DNA of 64,000 nucleotides. It comes from Nonomuraea thailandensis (GTDB lineage Bacteria > Actinomycetota > Actinomycetes > Streptosporangiales > Streptosporangiaceae). Shown here one piece after another: positions 17,106 to 25,400 of the stretch. Under the pieces are notes generated by a model, which was not told the origin of the DNA, did not search any database, and saw only the letters and a program-made list of their open reading frames with translations. Every line of letters starts with the position of its first letter. Positions within the stretch are counted from its first letter, which is position 1. Location of the stretch: NCBI RefSeq assembly GCF_024172165.1, contig NZ_JAMZEB010000002.1, positions 7,523,501 through 7,587,500 on the forward strand, given 5' to 3'. Both the position numbers and the translations under genes were made by a program.

Positions 17106-19745
17106 CTAGGAAGCGCCGGTGACTGTGCCGGTGACTGTGCCGGTGACTGTGCCGGTGACTGTGCCGGTGACTGTGCCGGTGACTGTGCCGGTGACTGTGC
17201 CGGTGACTGTGCCGGCGCGGGCGGCTCGACCGGCGCCGGCGCCGGGGGCGGCGCCGGCGCCGGGGGCGGCGTCGCGGACGGTGCCGGCGTCGCCGTTGAC
17301 CGTGACGAGCTGCCCGTCCGCCAGCACCGAGGTGCCCGTGCCGGTGCCCATGACGGCCGGGATGCCGTACTCCCTGGCCACGATCGCGGCGTGCGAGGCC
17401 GCGCCGCCGGTGTCCACGACCACGGCCGCCGCGTGCTGGAACAGCGGCGTCCACGACGGGTTCGTGTACGGGCAGACGAGCACGTCACCGGGGGCGAGCC
17501 GGCCGAACTCGGCGGGCTTGGCGATCACCTTCACCGGCCCCGTCGCGGTGCCGCCGCCGGCCGGAGCGCCGGTGAGCAGTGCGTCGCCGGTCTCGGCGGG
17601 CGGGAAGACCGCGGCCGGGTCGATGAGCCGCACGCCGGACAGCTCCTCCCGTTTGAGCGCCCGCCGGCCGACCGTCTCGCGCAGCCGCTCGGCCTCCGCG
17701 CCGCGCAGGGTGGCCACGTCCCCGATCTCCTCCAGCTCCTCCAGCCGCAGGTGGAAGACGTCCTCCGGGGCGGTCAGCACGCCCGCGTCGCGCAGGCGGC
17801 GGCCCAGCTCCAGCAGCGACCTGCGCAGGACGGGCTGCGGCATCATGAAGGAGAAGTGGCTGTCCTCCCTGAACGCGACGCCGGCGCGCGCCGCCTCCAC
17901 CCAGCGCGTGATCCGGGCGCGACCGCCCTTGGAGCGGCGCAGCAGGGGGTGGGCGAGCAGCCGCTCAAGCGCGCCATCCGGCTCCTCCCGCGCAGGCGAC
18001 CCCTGCGGTCCCGGTCGTACCTCCGCTGCTCGCCGCTCCCCCGGTCCTGGCCGTGCCTCCGCCGCTCCGGGTCCCTCCGGCGCGGGAGAGCCCGCGGCCA
18101 GCACCTTTACCAAGTCAAGCACCACCTCGGGAGCATCCTCCCAGGTGGGAGGGGTGACGAGGATGGGGCTGGCGGTCTCGCGATGGCCGTACTCGTCCAG
18201 GAACGCCGCCAGCGCGTCCGCGAACTCGGCGGGCGGCGGGCCCGGCTCCAGTGCCCCCGTGCGCCTGGCCACCTCGGCCAGGCGTTCCAGGGCCCGGTTG
18301 GTGTCCGTGGTCCGGGTACGCGCCCCGTGCAGCAGCTCGGCGAACAGCTCCCGCCGCCCCAGCAGCCGGACCGCCACCAGCAGCCGCAGCAACGCCAGCC
18401 CGGTGCCCGGCAGGTAGTCGACGCGCAGGTCGGCCACGGGCGAGACCAGGGCGAGCGCCTGCCGGGGCACGCGCAGCAGCTCGGCCCACGGCATGGCCCG
18501 CAGGTCGCGGGCACGCAGCGCCTCGATCGCCGCGAGGTAGTCGCGGAAGCGCCGGTCGCCGGTCCAGCGAGCAGGGTCGTACCGGGCGGCCTTGGCCGCC
18601 ACCAGGAACGGCGCCACGAGCGCCTTCGGGCCCGGTTTCGGCGCCGAGGGCAGCAGCCGGTAGACGACCTCGTCCTCCTCCTGAAGGAAGTTCTCGAACG
18701 CGCGCCGTACCCCGAAGCTGCTCAGGACGTTGCGCATCAGCCCCACCGGGCCGTAGGGGATCCAGGTGGACATGTCGATCGGGTACGGCCGCTCGGGCAG
18801 GTACTCCAGCAGGACCGTGGCCAGGCGGCGCTGGATCGGGTTGAGTGTGCCCACCGGGGGCGGCGGCAGCGCGGTCATCGGGCGCGCCTGCAGCAGATGG
18901 AGCCGCCCGCCCGCGTACGCCCACTCGATGTCCTGCGGCCGCCCGAAATGCGCGGCCACCTCGCGGCCCAGCCGCCCCAGCTCCGCCACCACGTCATCCG
19001 GCAGCCGCCCGCCACGCTCCCCAGCCTCGCCGCCCGCCTGCCGCCGGGCTCGCGCCTGCTCTCCGCGCTCGCGGACGACCCCGCCGCCGGCCGCGGCGCG
19101 GATGACCACCTCCCGGCGGCCGGGCGTGAAGGCGATGCGCCCGCGCCCGTCCAGCACGTAGTGGTCCGGCGTGACGAGCCCGGAGACGACGGCCTCGCCG
19201 AGCCCGCTGCTGGCGTCGATGACGAGGTGCGCGCGGTCGCCGGTGACCGGGTCGGCGGTGAACATGACGCCCGCCACCTCCGCCTCCACCATGCTCTGCA
19301 CGACCACCGCGATCCGCACGCCGGCGTCGTCGATGCCCAGCCTGGCGCGGTAGGCGACGGCGCGCTCGGTCCAGAGCGACCCCCAGCAGCGGCGTACGGC
19401 GTCGAGCAGGGCCCGTTCGCCGACGACGTTGAGGTAGGTGTCCTGCTGGCCGGCGAACGCGGCGCCCGGCAGGTCCTCGGCCGTGGCGCTCGACCGCACG
19501 GCCACGGGACCGCCGCCGAGCCGCGCGTACGCGCCGATGATCGCCTGCCGCACGTCTTCGGACGGCTCGGGGCAGGCCCGCGGGTCCCGGCCCTGGACGG
19601 CCGGCTCGTACGCGTGCGTGGTGACGACGAAGCCGCCGGGCACCGGAAAGCCGTTCCTGACCAGCTCGCCCAAATTGGCGCCCTTCCCACCGGCGACGGC
19701 CAGGTCGGCGCGTCCGAAGGCGTTCAGGGGTGCGACGAGTTCCAC
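17106..19745 (-). CDS. PEP-synthase/rifampicin phosphotransferase-like enzyme
   Basis: 879-aa three-part PEP-utilising enzyme. The N-terminal ATP-grasp domain includes AVAGGKGANLGELVRNGFPV, AVRSSATAEDLPGAAFAGQQ and GVMFTADPVTGDR. A middle domain of about 400 residues follows, then the swivelling phosphohistidine domain with His785 in GGAASHAAIVAREYGIPAVM. Length and the large middle domain fit rifampicin phosphotransferase (about 865 aa) better than housekeeping PEP synthase (about 790 aa). The GTG at 19745 has GAGGAG 5 bases upstream and overlaps the MFS stop by 22 bases. A Pro/Glu/Gly-rich insert lies near residue 550, and the protein ends in eight GTVT repeats beyond the usual C-terminus. 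The true acceptor is unknown. Confidence 0.72.
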   Translation of the reverse strand: MELVAPLNAFGRADLAVAGGKGANLGELVRNGFPVPGGFVVTTHAYEPAVQGRDPRACPEPSEDVRQAIIGAYARLGGGPVAVRSSATAEDLPGAAFAGQQDTYLNVVGERALLDAVRRCWGSLWTERAVAYRARLGIDDAGVRIAVVVQSMVEAEVAGVMFTADPVTGDRAHLVIDASSGLGEAVVSGLVTPDHYVLDGRGRIAFTPGRREVVIRAAAGGGVVRERGEQARARRQAGGEAGERGGRLPDDVVAELGRLGREVAAHFGRPQDIEWAYAGGRLHLLQARPMTALPPPPVGTLNPIQRRLATVLLEYLPERPYPIDMSTWIPYGPVGLMRNVLSSFGVRRAFENFLQEEDEVVYRLLPSAPKPGPKALVAPFLVAAKAARYDPARWTGDRRFRDYLAAIEALRARDLRAMPWAELLRVPRQALALVSPVADLRVDYLPGTGLALLRLLVAVRLLGRRELFAELLHGARTRTTDTNRALERLAEVARRTGALEPGPPPAEFADALAAFLDEYGHRETASPILVTPPTWEDAPEVVLDLVKVLAAGSPAPEGPGAAEARPGPGERRAAEVRPGPQGSPAREEPDGALERLLAHPLLRRSKGGRARITRWVEAARAGVAFREDSHFSFMMPQPVLRRSLLELGRRLRDAGVLTAPEDVFHLRLEELEEIGDVATLRGAEAERLRETVGRRALKREELSGVRLIDPAAVFPPAETGDALLTGAPAGGGTATGPVKVIAKPAEFGRLAPGDVLVCPYTNPSWTPLFQHAAAVVVDTGGAASHAAIVAREYGIPAVMGTGTGTSVLADGQLVTVNGDAGTVRDAAPGAGAAPGAGAGRAARAGTVTGTVTGTVTGTVTGTVTGTVTGTVTGTVTGAS
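17115..17210 (-). repeat. Eight perfect 12-bp tandem repeats at the end of the Rph-like gene
   Basis: The unit GCCGGTGACTGT (plus strand) occurs eight times without a mismatch and encodes (GTVT)8 on the minus strand, followed by GAS and the stop. Perfect identity over 96 bp implies recent expansion; copy-number change keeps the frame. Confidence 0.95.
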
Positions 19746-21118
19746 TGATTCTCCTCGACATGAGCGGTGGTACGGAGCGGGCGCACGGGCAGCGCCAGCG
19801 CCAGGAGGAACGCCACGACCAGCAGCGGCGCCATGGCCGCGAACACCGGCGGCGCGGCCTCGGCGAACGCGCCGCGCACCCCTTCCGGCAGGCTCGACGG
19901 CGAGGCGCCGGCCAGGCCCGTGCGCAGCGTGATCAGCGCCCCCACCAGCGCGACCCCGGCCGACGCGCCGACCTGGCGCAGGAACGTCACCGAGGAGGTG
20001 GCGGTGCCGAGGTCGGCGTGGTCCACGGCGTTCTGCGCGGCCAGCACCATGACCTGCATGACCAGCCCGACCCCGAGCCCGGTCAGCAGCAGGGCGAGGA
20101 CGAGCACGACCGGCCCGGCCCCCGCCAGGCCCATCAGCGCGAGCCCGGCCGCCGCCAGGGCCGTGCCCGCGACGGGGTACGGCTTGTACGCCCCCGTCCT
20201 GGTGATGAGCCGGCCGGAGACGACGGCGGTGAGCAGCACGCCGCCCATGAGCGCGGTCACCAGCAGCCCTGCCTGCGTGGCGCTGGTGTCCAGGGCGATC
20301 TGCGCGTACGCCGGCAGGTACGTGATCGTCCCGAACAGCGCGAACCCGATGAGCAGGCTGATCACCACGGGCACCGCGAACGCCCGGTCGCGGAACAGCC
20401 GCGGCGGCAGGATCGGATCCCGCGCGAACCGGGCGCTGACCAGCCACGCCACCGCGCCGGCGGCGGCCAGGGCCAAATAGGCGGGGTTCCCGCTCTCCCC
20501 CACCATGACCACCCCGACCACGGCGACGCCCAGCGTGACGGCCCCGGCCACGTCGAGCGGCGCCCGCGTACGGGGCCGGGGAAGCTTGAGCGCCACGCTC
20601 AGCAGCACCAGCGCCAGCAGCCCGAGCGGCGGGTGGACGGCGAAGATCCACCGCCATCCCGGCCCGTCGACGAAGAACCCGCCGACCAGCGGCCCGCCCA
20701 CGGCGGCCACGATGTACGCGGCCCCGAACAGGCCGAGGTAACGCCCCCGCTCGCGCGGGCTCACGATCTCGCCGATGATCGCCTGGGACCCGATCATGAG
20801 CCCGCCGCCGCCCAGCCCCTGGATCGCGCGGAAGGCGATGAACTGCGGCATCGACGTGGCCAGCCCGCACAGCACGGCTCCGGTCACGAAGATCACGATC
20901 GCGGCCTGCATGAGGGGCTTGCGGCCGTACCGGTCGCCGAGCTTGCCGTAGACGGGCATGACGACGGTGGCGGCGACGAGGTAGGCGGTGACGACGGCGG
21001 GCATCCGATCGAGCCCGCCCAGCGCGCCGGCGACGGCGGGCAGCGCGGGCGTCATGATCGTCTGGTCCAGCGCGCCGAGCAGCATCGCCAGCATCAACCC
21101 GGCCAGCACGACACCCAC
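19724..21118 (-). CDS. MFS drug exporter, DHA2 (EmrB/QacA) type
   Basis: 464-aa proton-driven multidrug exporter with about 14 helices. DHA2 motifs are LDQTIMTPALPAVAGAL (motif D1, helix 1), GKLGDRYGRKP (motif A) and YIVAAVGGPLVGG (motif C, antiporter signature). GTG 21118 is preceded by GGAGG at 7 bases. It is first in an operon with the Rph-like enzyme and TetR. Export plus phosphorylation plus a repressor is the make-up of an antibiotic-resistance unit, though no substrate is shown. Confidence 0.9.
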   Translation of the reverse strand: MGVVLAGLMLAMLLGALDQTIMTPALPAVAGALGGLDRMPAVVTAYLVAATVVMPVYGKLGDRYGRKPLMQAAIVIFVTGAVLCGLATSMPQFIAFRAIQGLGGGGLMIGSQAIIGEIVSPRERGRYLGLFGAAYIVAAVGGPLVGGFFVDGPGWRWIFAVHPPLGLLALVLLSVALKLPRPRTRAPLDVAGAVTLGVAVVGVVMVGESGNPAYLALAAAGAVAWLVSARFARDPILPPRLFRDRAFAVPVVISLLIGFALFGTITYLPAYAQIALDTSATQAGLLVTALMGGVLLTAVVSGRLITRTGAYKPYPVAGTALAAAGLALMGLAGAGPVVLVLALLLTGLGVGLVMQVMVLAAQNAVDHADLGTATSSVTFLRQVGASAGVALVGALITLRTGLAGASPSSLPEGVRGAFAEAAPPVFAAMAPLLVVAFLLALALPVRPLRTTAHVEENQWNSSHP

Positions 21119-21130
21119 GACACCACCTCC

Positions 21131-21153
21131 TTAGTGAACGGAGCGTTCTCTAA
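21131..21153. promoter_or_regulatory. TetR-type operator in front of the MFS operon
   Basis: TTAGTGAACG (21131-21140), GAG, CGTTCTCTAA (21144-21153): arms match at 9 of 10 positions. A further half-site CGTTCACTA lies at 21185-21193. The site directly abuts the GGAGG ribosome-binding sequence of the MFS gene, so a bound repressor would block transcription from here. Confidence 0.75.
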
Positions 21154-21240
21154 GGAGCATAGAGTTCGGCACATAGAAACGCAACGTTCACTACACGGCG
21201 GCCGCCCGGCCACGCATTGACAACTCCCCTCGCATCCAAC

Positions 21241-21270
21241 ACCCTTTCACTACTTAAATAGTGAAAGGGT
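21241..21270. promoter_or_regulatory. 30-bp perfect palindromic operator over the GntR start
   Basis: ACCCTTTCACTA (21241-21252), CTTAAA, TAGTGAAAGGGT (21259-21270): 12-base arms without mismatch. The right arm contains the GTG at 21269 and supplies GAAAGGG as a possible ribosome-binding site for a TTG start at 21278. Confidence 0.8.
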
Positions 21271-21670
21271 GCTTCGGTTGATCGAATTCAGCCTGGACCG
21301 CGGCTCGGGGGTCTCGACGTACCTGCAGCTCGTCCACCAGGTCAAACAGGCCCTCAGGCTCGGCACGCTCCGGCCCGGTGACCAGTTGCCGACCGCCCGC
21401 GAGGTGGTGGACACCCTGGCCATCAACCCGAACACCGTGCTCAAGGCGTATCGGGAGCTGGAGCGCGAGGGGCTGGTCGAGGGCCGGCCGGGGATGGGGA
21501 CGTTCGTCCGGCAGGGCATCGCGGGCGCGACGCTCGCCGAGCACACGCGGCTGCGGCGCGGCCTGGAGGCGTGGATGCGCGACGCCGTCGCGGCCGGGCT
21601 CGATCAGGAGGACCTGCGGACGCTGTTCGCCGCGGTCCTGGCCGACGCCGCCAAGAAGGGGGTGGCATGA
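21269..21670 (+). CDS. GntR-family regulator, YtrA subfamily
   Basis: 133-aa short GntR protein. The winged helix GTLRPGDQLPTAREVVDTLA and INPNTVLKAYRELEREGLVE ends in GRPGMGTFV, and only a small dimerising tail follows, which defines the YtrA group. The start is either GTG 21269 or, better supported by spacing, TTG 21278 giving MIEFSLDRGSGV. Its stop overlaps the ABC ATPase start (ATGA). YtrA regulators normally control the ABC genes in their own operon, here through the palindrome covering its start. Confidence 0.9.
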   Translation: MLRLIEFSLDRGSGVSTYLQLVHQVKQALRLGTLRPGDQLPTAREVVDTLAINPNTVLKAYRELEREGLVEGRPGMGTFVRQGIAGATLAEHTRLRRGLEAWMRDAVAAGLDQEDLRTLFAAVLADAAKKGVA

Positions 21671-22512
21671 GCCCCGCGCTGGAGGTGACCGGGCTGGGAG
21701 TGCGCTATCGCCGCACCTGGGCCCTGCGCGACTGCTCGCTGTCCGTGCCCGCGGGACGCGTGGCGGCGCTCGTCGGCCCCAACGGCGCGGGCAAGACCAC
21801 GCTCATGCACGTGGCCGTCGGCCTGCTGCGGCCGTCGCGGGGCACCGTCCGCGTGGCCGGCGCGGCGGCGTTCGTGGCGCAGGACAAACCCCTGTACGAG
21901 AGCTTCACCGTCGCCGAGATGCTCGCCTTCGGGCGCCGCATGAACACCCGCTGGGACGGCGCCGCGGCAGCCGTCCGGCTCGCCGGGCTGGGCATCCCGC
22001 CGGAGCGGAAGGTGAGCGCGCTGTCGGGCGGGCAGCAGGCGCAGGTGGCGGTCACGCTGGCGCTGGCCTCCCGGCCCGACCTGCTCGTGCTGGACGAGCC
22101 GCTGGCCAACCTCGACCCCCTCGCGCGCCACGACGTGATACGCGTGATCATGGCGGAGGTCGCCGATCGGGAGCTGACCGTCCTGCTGTCCTCGCACGTC
22201 GTCTCCGACCTGGAGGAGACCTGCGACTGGCTGATCGTGCTGAATGGAGGGGGCCTGCAGGTCAGCGGCGACGTCGAGGAGCTGCTCGACGGGCACCACG
22301 TGCTCACCGGGCCCGACGGGGCGTCGGCGGCGGGGGCCCGGGTGGTGGGCGCGAGCCGTACCGGCAGGCAGGTCAGCATGCTGGTCAGGGGCGCGCTCCC
22401 GCTCGACCCGCGCTGGCAGGCGCGGCGCCCCGGGCTGGAGGAGCTCGTCATGGGTTACCTGCGCAGCCCCGGGTCGTCGGCGCTGCCGGGGCTGACGGGG
22501 GTGGGCGCGTGA
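21667..22512 (+). CDS. ABC transporter ATP-binding protein
   Basis: 281-aa ATPase with Walker A GPNGAGKTTL (37-46), Q-loop AFVAQDKPLYES, signature LSGGQQAQV, Walker B LLVLDEP and an H-loop in LLSSHVVSD. It shares ATGA with the GntR gene and GTGA with the following permease. It is the ATPase of a two-gene exporter-type transporter; substrate unknown. Confidence 0.92.
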   Translation: MSPALEVTGLGVRYRRTWALRDCSLSVPAGRVAALVGPNGAGKTTLMHVAVGLLRPSRGTVRVAGAAAFVAQDKPLYESFTVAEMLAFGRRMNTRWDGAAAAVRLAGLGIPPERKVSALSGGQQAQVAVTLALASRPDLLVLDEPLANLDPLARHDVIRVIMAEVADRELTVLLSSHVVSDLEETCDWLIVLNGGGLQVSGDVEELLDGHHVLTGPDGASAAGARVVGASRTGRQVSMLVRGALPLDPRWQARRPGLEELVMGYLRSPGSSALPGLTGVGA

Positions 22513-23471
22513 TCTGGGTGACGTGGCGCCAGCACCGGGCGCAGATCCTCGTGACGGCGGGCTTCCTGGCTCTGCTGGGAGCCCTGCTGCTGGGCTCGGC
22601 GGTGGAGGCGAGCCGGTACGTGGCCGAGCACGCCCCGCCGGGCTGCCCGGGCCCCGGCGTGGCGTGCGGCGATCTGGCGGTGGCGCTCGGGCAGCGCTAC
22701 GACGCGGTCTACTCGGTGTTCGGCTGGATGCCGCTGGTGGCGCCGGCGCTGATCGGGGCGTTCTGGGGAGCGCCGCTGCTCGGGCGGGAGTACGAGCGCG
22801 GCACCCACCGGCTGGCCTGGACCCAGGCCGTGCCCGTGTGGCGGTGGCTGGCGGTCAAGCTGTCGGTCCTGGGCGCGGCGGTGGTGGCGGGCGGGCTGCT
22901 GCTCTCGCTCATGGTGAGCCTGTGGCGGCCGGTGTTCAGGACGGGGCTGGACTCCACGTTCGGCAACATCGGCGTGTTCAACATGGTCGGGCTGGCGCCG
23001 GCCGCGTGGTGGCTGTACGCCTTCGCGCTGGGCACGGCGGCCGGCACCCTGTTCCGGCGTACGCTGCCCGCGATGGCGCTGGCCGTGGCCGGGGTGGCGG
23101 TGACGATGTTCACGCTGTTCCAGTTGAGCGACCACTACGCCGAGCCCGCGCGGGCCGAGCTGTCCGGCACCGTGTTGCCGGACGATCCCGACGTCCGGCT
23201 GGTGAGCGCCGCCTGGGTCGAGCCGTCGGGCAGGGAGGTCGCCGAGCCGTCGGGCAGCGGCTGCCCGCGCCGCGTGGACGCGGGGCAGAGCAGCAGGAAC
23301 GCCGAGGCGTGGCAGGCCTGCCTGTTCGGCAAGGGCTACCGTTACGCGGTGTACTTCCACCCGCCGTCCAGGTTCTGGCGCTTCCAGTGGACCGAGGCGG
23401 GAATCCTGGCGCTGGCGTCCGCGGCCCTCGGCGGCCTGGCCGTACACCGCACGCTCCGCCGCCCCGGCTGA
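22509..23471 (+). CDS. ABC transporter permease subunit
   Basis: 320-aa integral membrane protein starting (V)IWVTWRQHRAQIL, an N-terminus common to actinobacterial ABC-2-like permeases paired with YtrA regulators. About six hydrophobic segments are visible, with a soluble loop near residues 215-275 holding two cysteines (CPRR and ACLFG contexts). The GTG overlaps the ATPase stop. A strong convergent hairpin follows the stop. Confidence 0.85.
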   Translation: MIWVTWRQHRAQILVTAGFLALLGALLLGSAVEASRYVAEHAPPGCPGPGVACGDLAVALGQRYDAVYSVFGWMPLVAPALIGAFWGAPLLGREYERGTHRLAWTQAVPVWRWLAVKLSVLGAAVVAGGLLLSLMVSLWRPVFRTGLDSTFGNIGVFNMVGLAPAAWWLYAFALGTAAGTLFRRTLPAMALAVAGVAVTMFTLFQLSDHYAEPARAELSGTVLPDDPDVRLVSAAWVEPSGREVAEPSGSGCPRRVDAGQSSRNAEAWQACLFGKGYRYAVYFHPPSRFWRFQWTEAGILALASAALGGLAVHRTLRRPG

Positions 23472-23488
23472 CGGTCCACCCGGCCGTC

Positions 23489-23516
23489 GCGAGGGGTACG
23501 GCGTCGTACCCCTCGC
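23489..23516. terminator. Bidirectional hairpin between ABC permease and leuA
   Basis: GCGAGGGGTACG (23489-23500), loop GCGT, CGTACCCCTCGC (23505-23516): a perfect 12-bp stem with a 4-base loop between two convergent genes. No T-run. Confidence 0.75.
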
Positions 23517-23531
23517 CCCGGCGGCGACGGG

Positions 23532-25238
23532 TCAGCGGGAGGCGCGGTTGACCGCGGAGATGACGGCCTTCAGCGAGGCCGTGGTGGTGTTGGCGTCGAT
23601 GCCGACCCCCCACAGCACCTTGCCGTTGACCTCGCACTCCAGGTAGGAGGCCGCCTTGGCGTCGGTGCCCGCGCTCATCGCGTGCTCCACGTAGTCGAGC
23701 ACCCGCACCTGCAGGCCGACGCGCGCGATCGCGTCGATGAACGCCGAGATCGGGCCGTTGCCCTTGCCTTCGATCTCGCGGATCTCCCCGTCGAGGCGCA
23801 CGTCGGCGCTGATGAGGTCCCGGTCGTCGACCGTGGACTCGTGACGGTGCGCCATGAGGCTCAGGCGGCCCCAGCGGTTGGCCGGGTTGGGCAGGTACTC
23901 GTCGCGGAAGATCTCGAACATCGCGGCCGGGCTGATCTCGCCGCCCTCGCTGTCGGTGCGCGCCTGCACGACCTTGGAGAACTCGATCTGCAGCCGGCGC
24001 GGCAGGTCGAGCTGGTGGTCGGCCTTCATGATGTACGCGACGCCGCCCTTGCCCGACTGGCTGTTGACCCGGATGACGGCCTCGTAGCTGCGCCCGATGT
24101 CCTTCGGGTCGATCGGCAGGTACGGCACCGCCCAGGTGAACTCGTCCACCGGCACCCCGGCCACGGCCGCGTCGCGCTCCAGGTGCTCGAAGCCCTTCTT
24201 GATGGCGTCCTGGTGGGAGCCGGAGAAGGCGGTGTAGACCAGCTCGCCGCCCCACGGGTGACGCGGGTGCACGGGCAGCTGGTTGCAGTATTCGGTGACC
24301 CGGCGGATCTCGTCGATGTCACTGAAGTCGATCTCGGGGTCGACGCCCTGGGAGAACAAATTCATGCCCAGGGTGACCAGGCAGACGTTGCCGGTGCGCT
24401 CGCCGTTGCCGAACAGGCAGCCCTCGATGCGGTCGGCGCCGGCCATGTAGCCCAGCTCGGCGGCGGCCACGGCGCTGCCGCGGTCGTTGTGCGGGTGCAG
24501 CGACAGGACGATCGAGTCGCGCCGCTTGAGGTTGCGGTGCATCCACTCGATCTGGTCGGCGTAGATGTTGGGGGTGGCCATCTCGACGGTGGCGGGCAGG
24601 TTGATGATCACCTTGCGGTCGGGCGTGGGCTGCCACACCTCGTTGACCGCGTCGCACACCTCGACGGCGTACTCCAGCTCGGTGCCGGTGAACGACTCCG
24701 GGGAGTACTGGAAGTAGACGTCCACGTCGGTGGCGTCGGCGAGCTTCCTGACCAGCTTGGCGCCCTCGACCGCGATGGCGGTGATGCCGTCCTTGTCCTG
24801 GCCGAAGACGACGCGGCGCTGGAGGGTGGAGGTCGAGTTGTACAGGTGCACGATGGCCTGCTTGGCGCCCTCGATGGACTCGAAGGTGCGCTCGATCAGC
24901 TCGGGACGGGCCTGCGTCAGCACCTGGATGACCACGTCGTCGGGGATGCGGCCCTCTTCGATGATCTGCCGGATGAAGTCGAAGTCGGTCTGCGAGGCGG
25001 CGGGGAAGCCTACCTCGATCTCCTTGTAGCCCATGCGTACCAGCAGCTCGAACATCTGGAGCTTGCGGTGCGAGTCCATCGGGTCGATCAGGGCCTGGTT
25101 GCCGTCGCGCAGGTCCACGGCGCACCATCGCGGCGCCTCGGTGATCACCTTGTCGGGCCAGGTGCGGTCGGTCAGCCGGATCGGCTCGAACGGCTGGTAA
25201 CGCTGGACGGGCATACGGCTGGGCTGCTGAGCGGTCAT
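23532..25238 (-). CDS. leuA: 2-isopropylmalate synthase
   Basis: 568-aa first enzyme of leucine synthesis, condensing acetyl-CoA with 2-oxoisovalerate. Catalytic TIM barrel motifs are WCAVDLRDGNQALIDPMD, GYKEIEVGFPAASQTDFDF, LSLHPHNDRGSAVAAAEL and GCLFGNGERTGNVCL; a C-terminal leucine-binding regulatory domain follows (about residues 440-568, with a short linker near DYVEHAM). Length and the N-terminal extension are of the long actinobacterial form. It is preceded by a leader with a leucine-rich peptide and a GC-rich hairpin, so attenuation by leucine-tRNA supply is likely. Confidence 0.96.
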   Translation of the reverse strand: MTAQQPSRMPVQRYQPFEPIRLTDRTWPDKVITEAPRWCAVDLRDGNQALIDPMDSHRKLQMFELLVRMGYKEIEVGFPAASQTDFDFIRQIIEEGRIPDDVVIQVLTQARPELIERTFESIEGAKQAIVHLYNSTSTLQRRVVFGQDKDGITAIAVEGAKLVRKLADATDVDVYFQYSPESFTGTELEYAVEVCDAVNEVWQPTPDRKVIINLPATVEMATPNIYADQIEWMHRNLKRRDSIVLSLHPHNDRGSAVAAAELGYMAGADRIEGCLFGNGERTGNVCLVTLGMNLFSQGVDPEIDFSDIDEIRRVTEYCNQLPVHPRHPWGGELVYTAFSGSHQDAIKKGFEHLERDAAVAGVPVDEFTWAVPYLPIDPKDIGRSYEAVIRVNSQSGKGGVAYIMKADHQLDLPRRLQIEFSKVVQARTDSEGGEISPAAMFEIFRDEYLPNPANRWGRLSLMAHRHESTVDDRDLISADVRLDGEIREIEGKGNGPISAFIDAIARVGLQVRVLDYVEHAMSAGTDAKAASYLECEVNGKVLWGVGIDANTTTASLKAVISAVNRASR

Positions 25239-25293
25239 GTCTGATGCTCCTCGTCGGTCTCAGGAAGAAAGCGGCCGACGCGCATGACTCGCT

Positions 25294-25332
25294 CCGCGGC
25301 GAGGGAGCCGGCCTTACAGGCCCCCGCCGCGG
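25294..25332 (-). promoter_or_regulatory. leuA leader hairpin
   Basis: Plus-strand CCGCGGCG (25294-25301) pairs with CGCCGCGG (25325-25332), with an inner GGCC/GGCC stem around the leader stop codon. The leader-peptide codons run into the hairpin, so ribosome position on the Leu codons could change its folding. Confidence 0.6.
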
Positions 25333-25358
25333 CAGCTAAGAAGGAGCCCGCGCAGCAT
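25314..25358 (-). CDS. leuA leader peptide MLRGLLLSCRGGGL
   Basis: 14-residue ORF (ATG 25358-25356, TAA 25316-25314) upstream of leuA on the same strand. It holds five leucines, three consecutive (CTC CTT CTT), followed by SCRGG and a stop inside the hairpin. Leucine-rich leaders of this form precede leuA in actinobacteria and are read as attenuators. It appears to be translated from a leaderless start: TAGCGT lies 7 bases before the ATG. Confidence 0.75.
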   Translation of the reverse strand: MLRGLLLSCRGGGL

Positions 25359-25365
25359 GTCATGC

Positions 25366-25371
25366 ACGCTA
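25366..25371 (-). promoter_or_regulatory. TAGCGT -10 box for the leuA leader transcript
   Basis: On the minus strand TAGCGT is separated by 7 bases from the leader-peptide ATG. Confidence 0.5.
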
Positions 25372-25400
25372 CCAGACGTCTCGGGATGCACCGCCCAGGA

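Noticed and set aside
17115..17210. Short direct repeats as a CRISPR array
   Set aside because: Units are 12 bp, contiguous without spacers, and translate as (GTVT)8.
17076..19748. 890-codon plus-strand frame opposite the Rph-like gene
   Set aside because: Low-complexity Arg/Gly/Ala/Val translation with no motif; the minus strand holds the PEP-utilising enzyme.
21119..21268. Rifamycin-associated element upstream of the Rph-like operon
   Set aside because: I looked for the inverted repeat known from rph promoters; only the TetR- and GntR-type palindromes are present.
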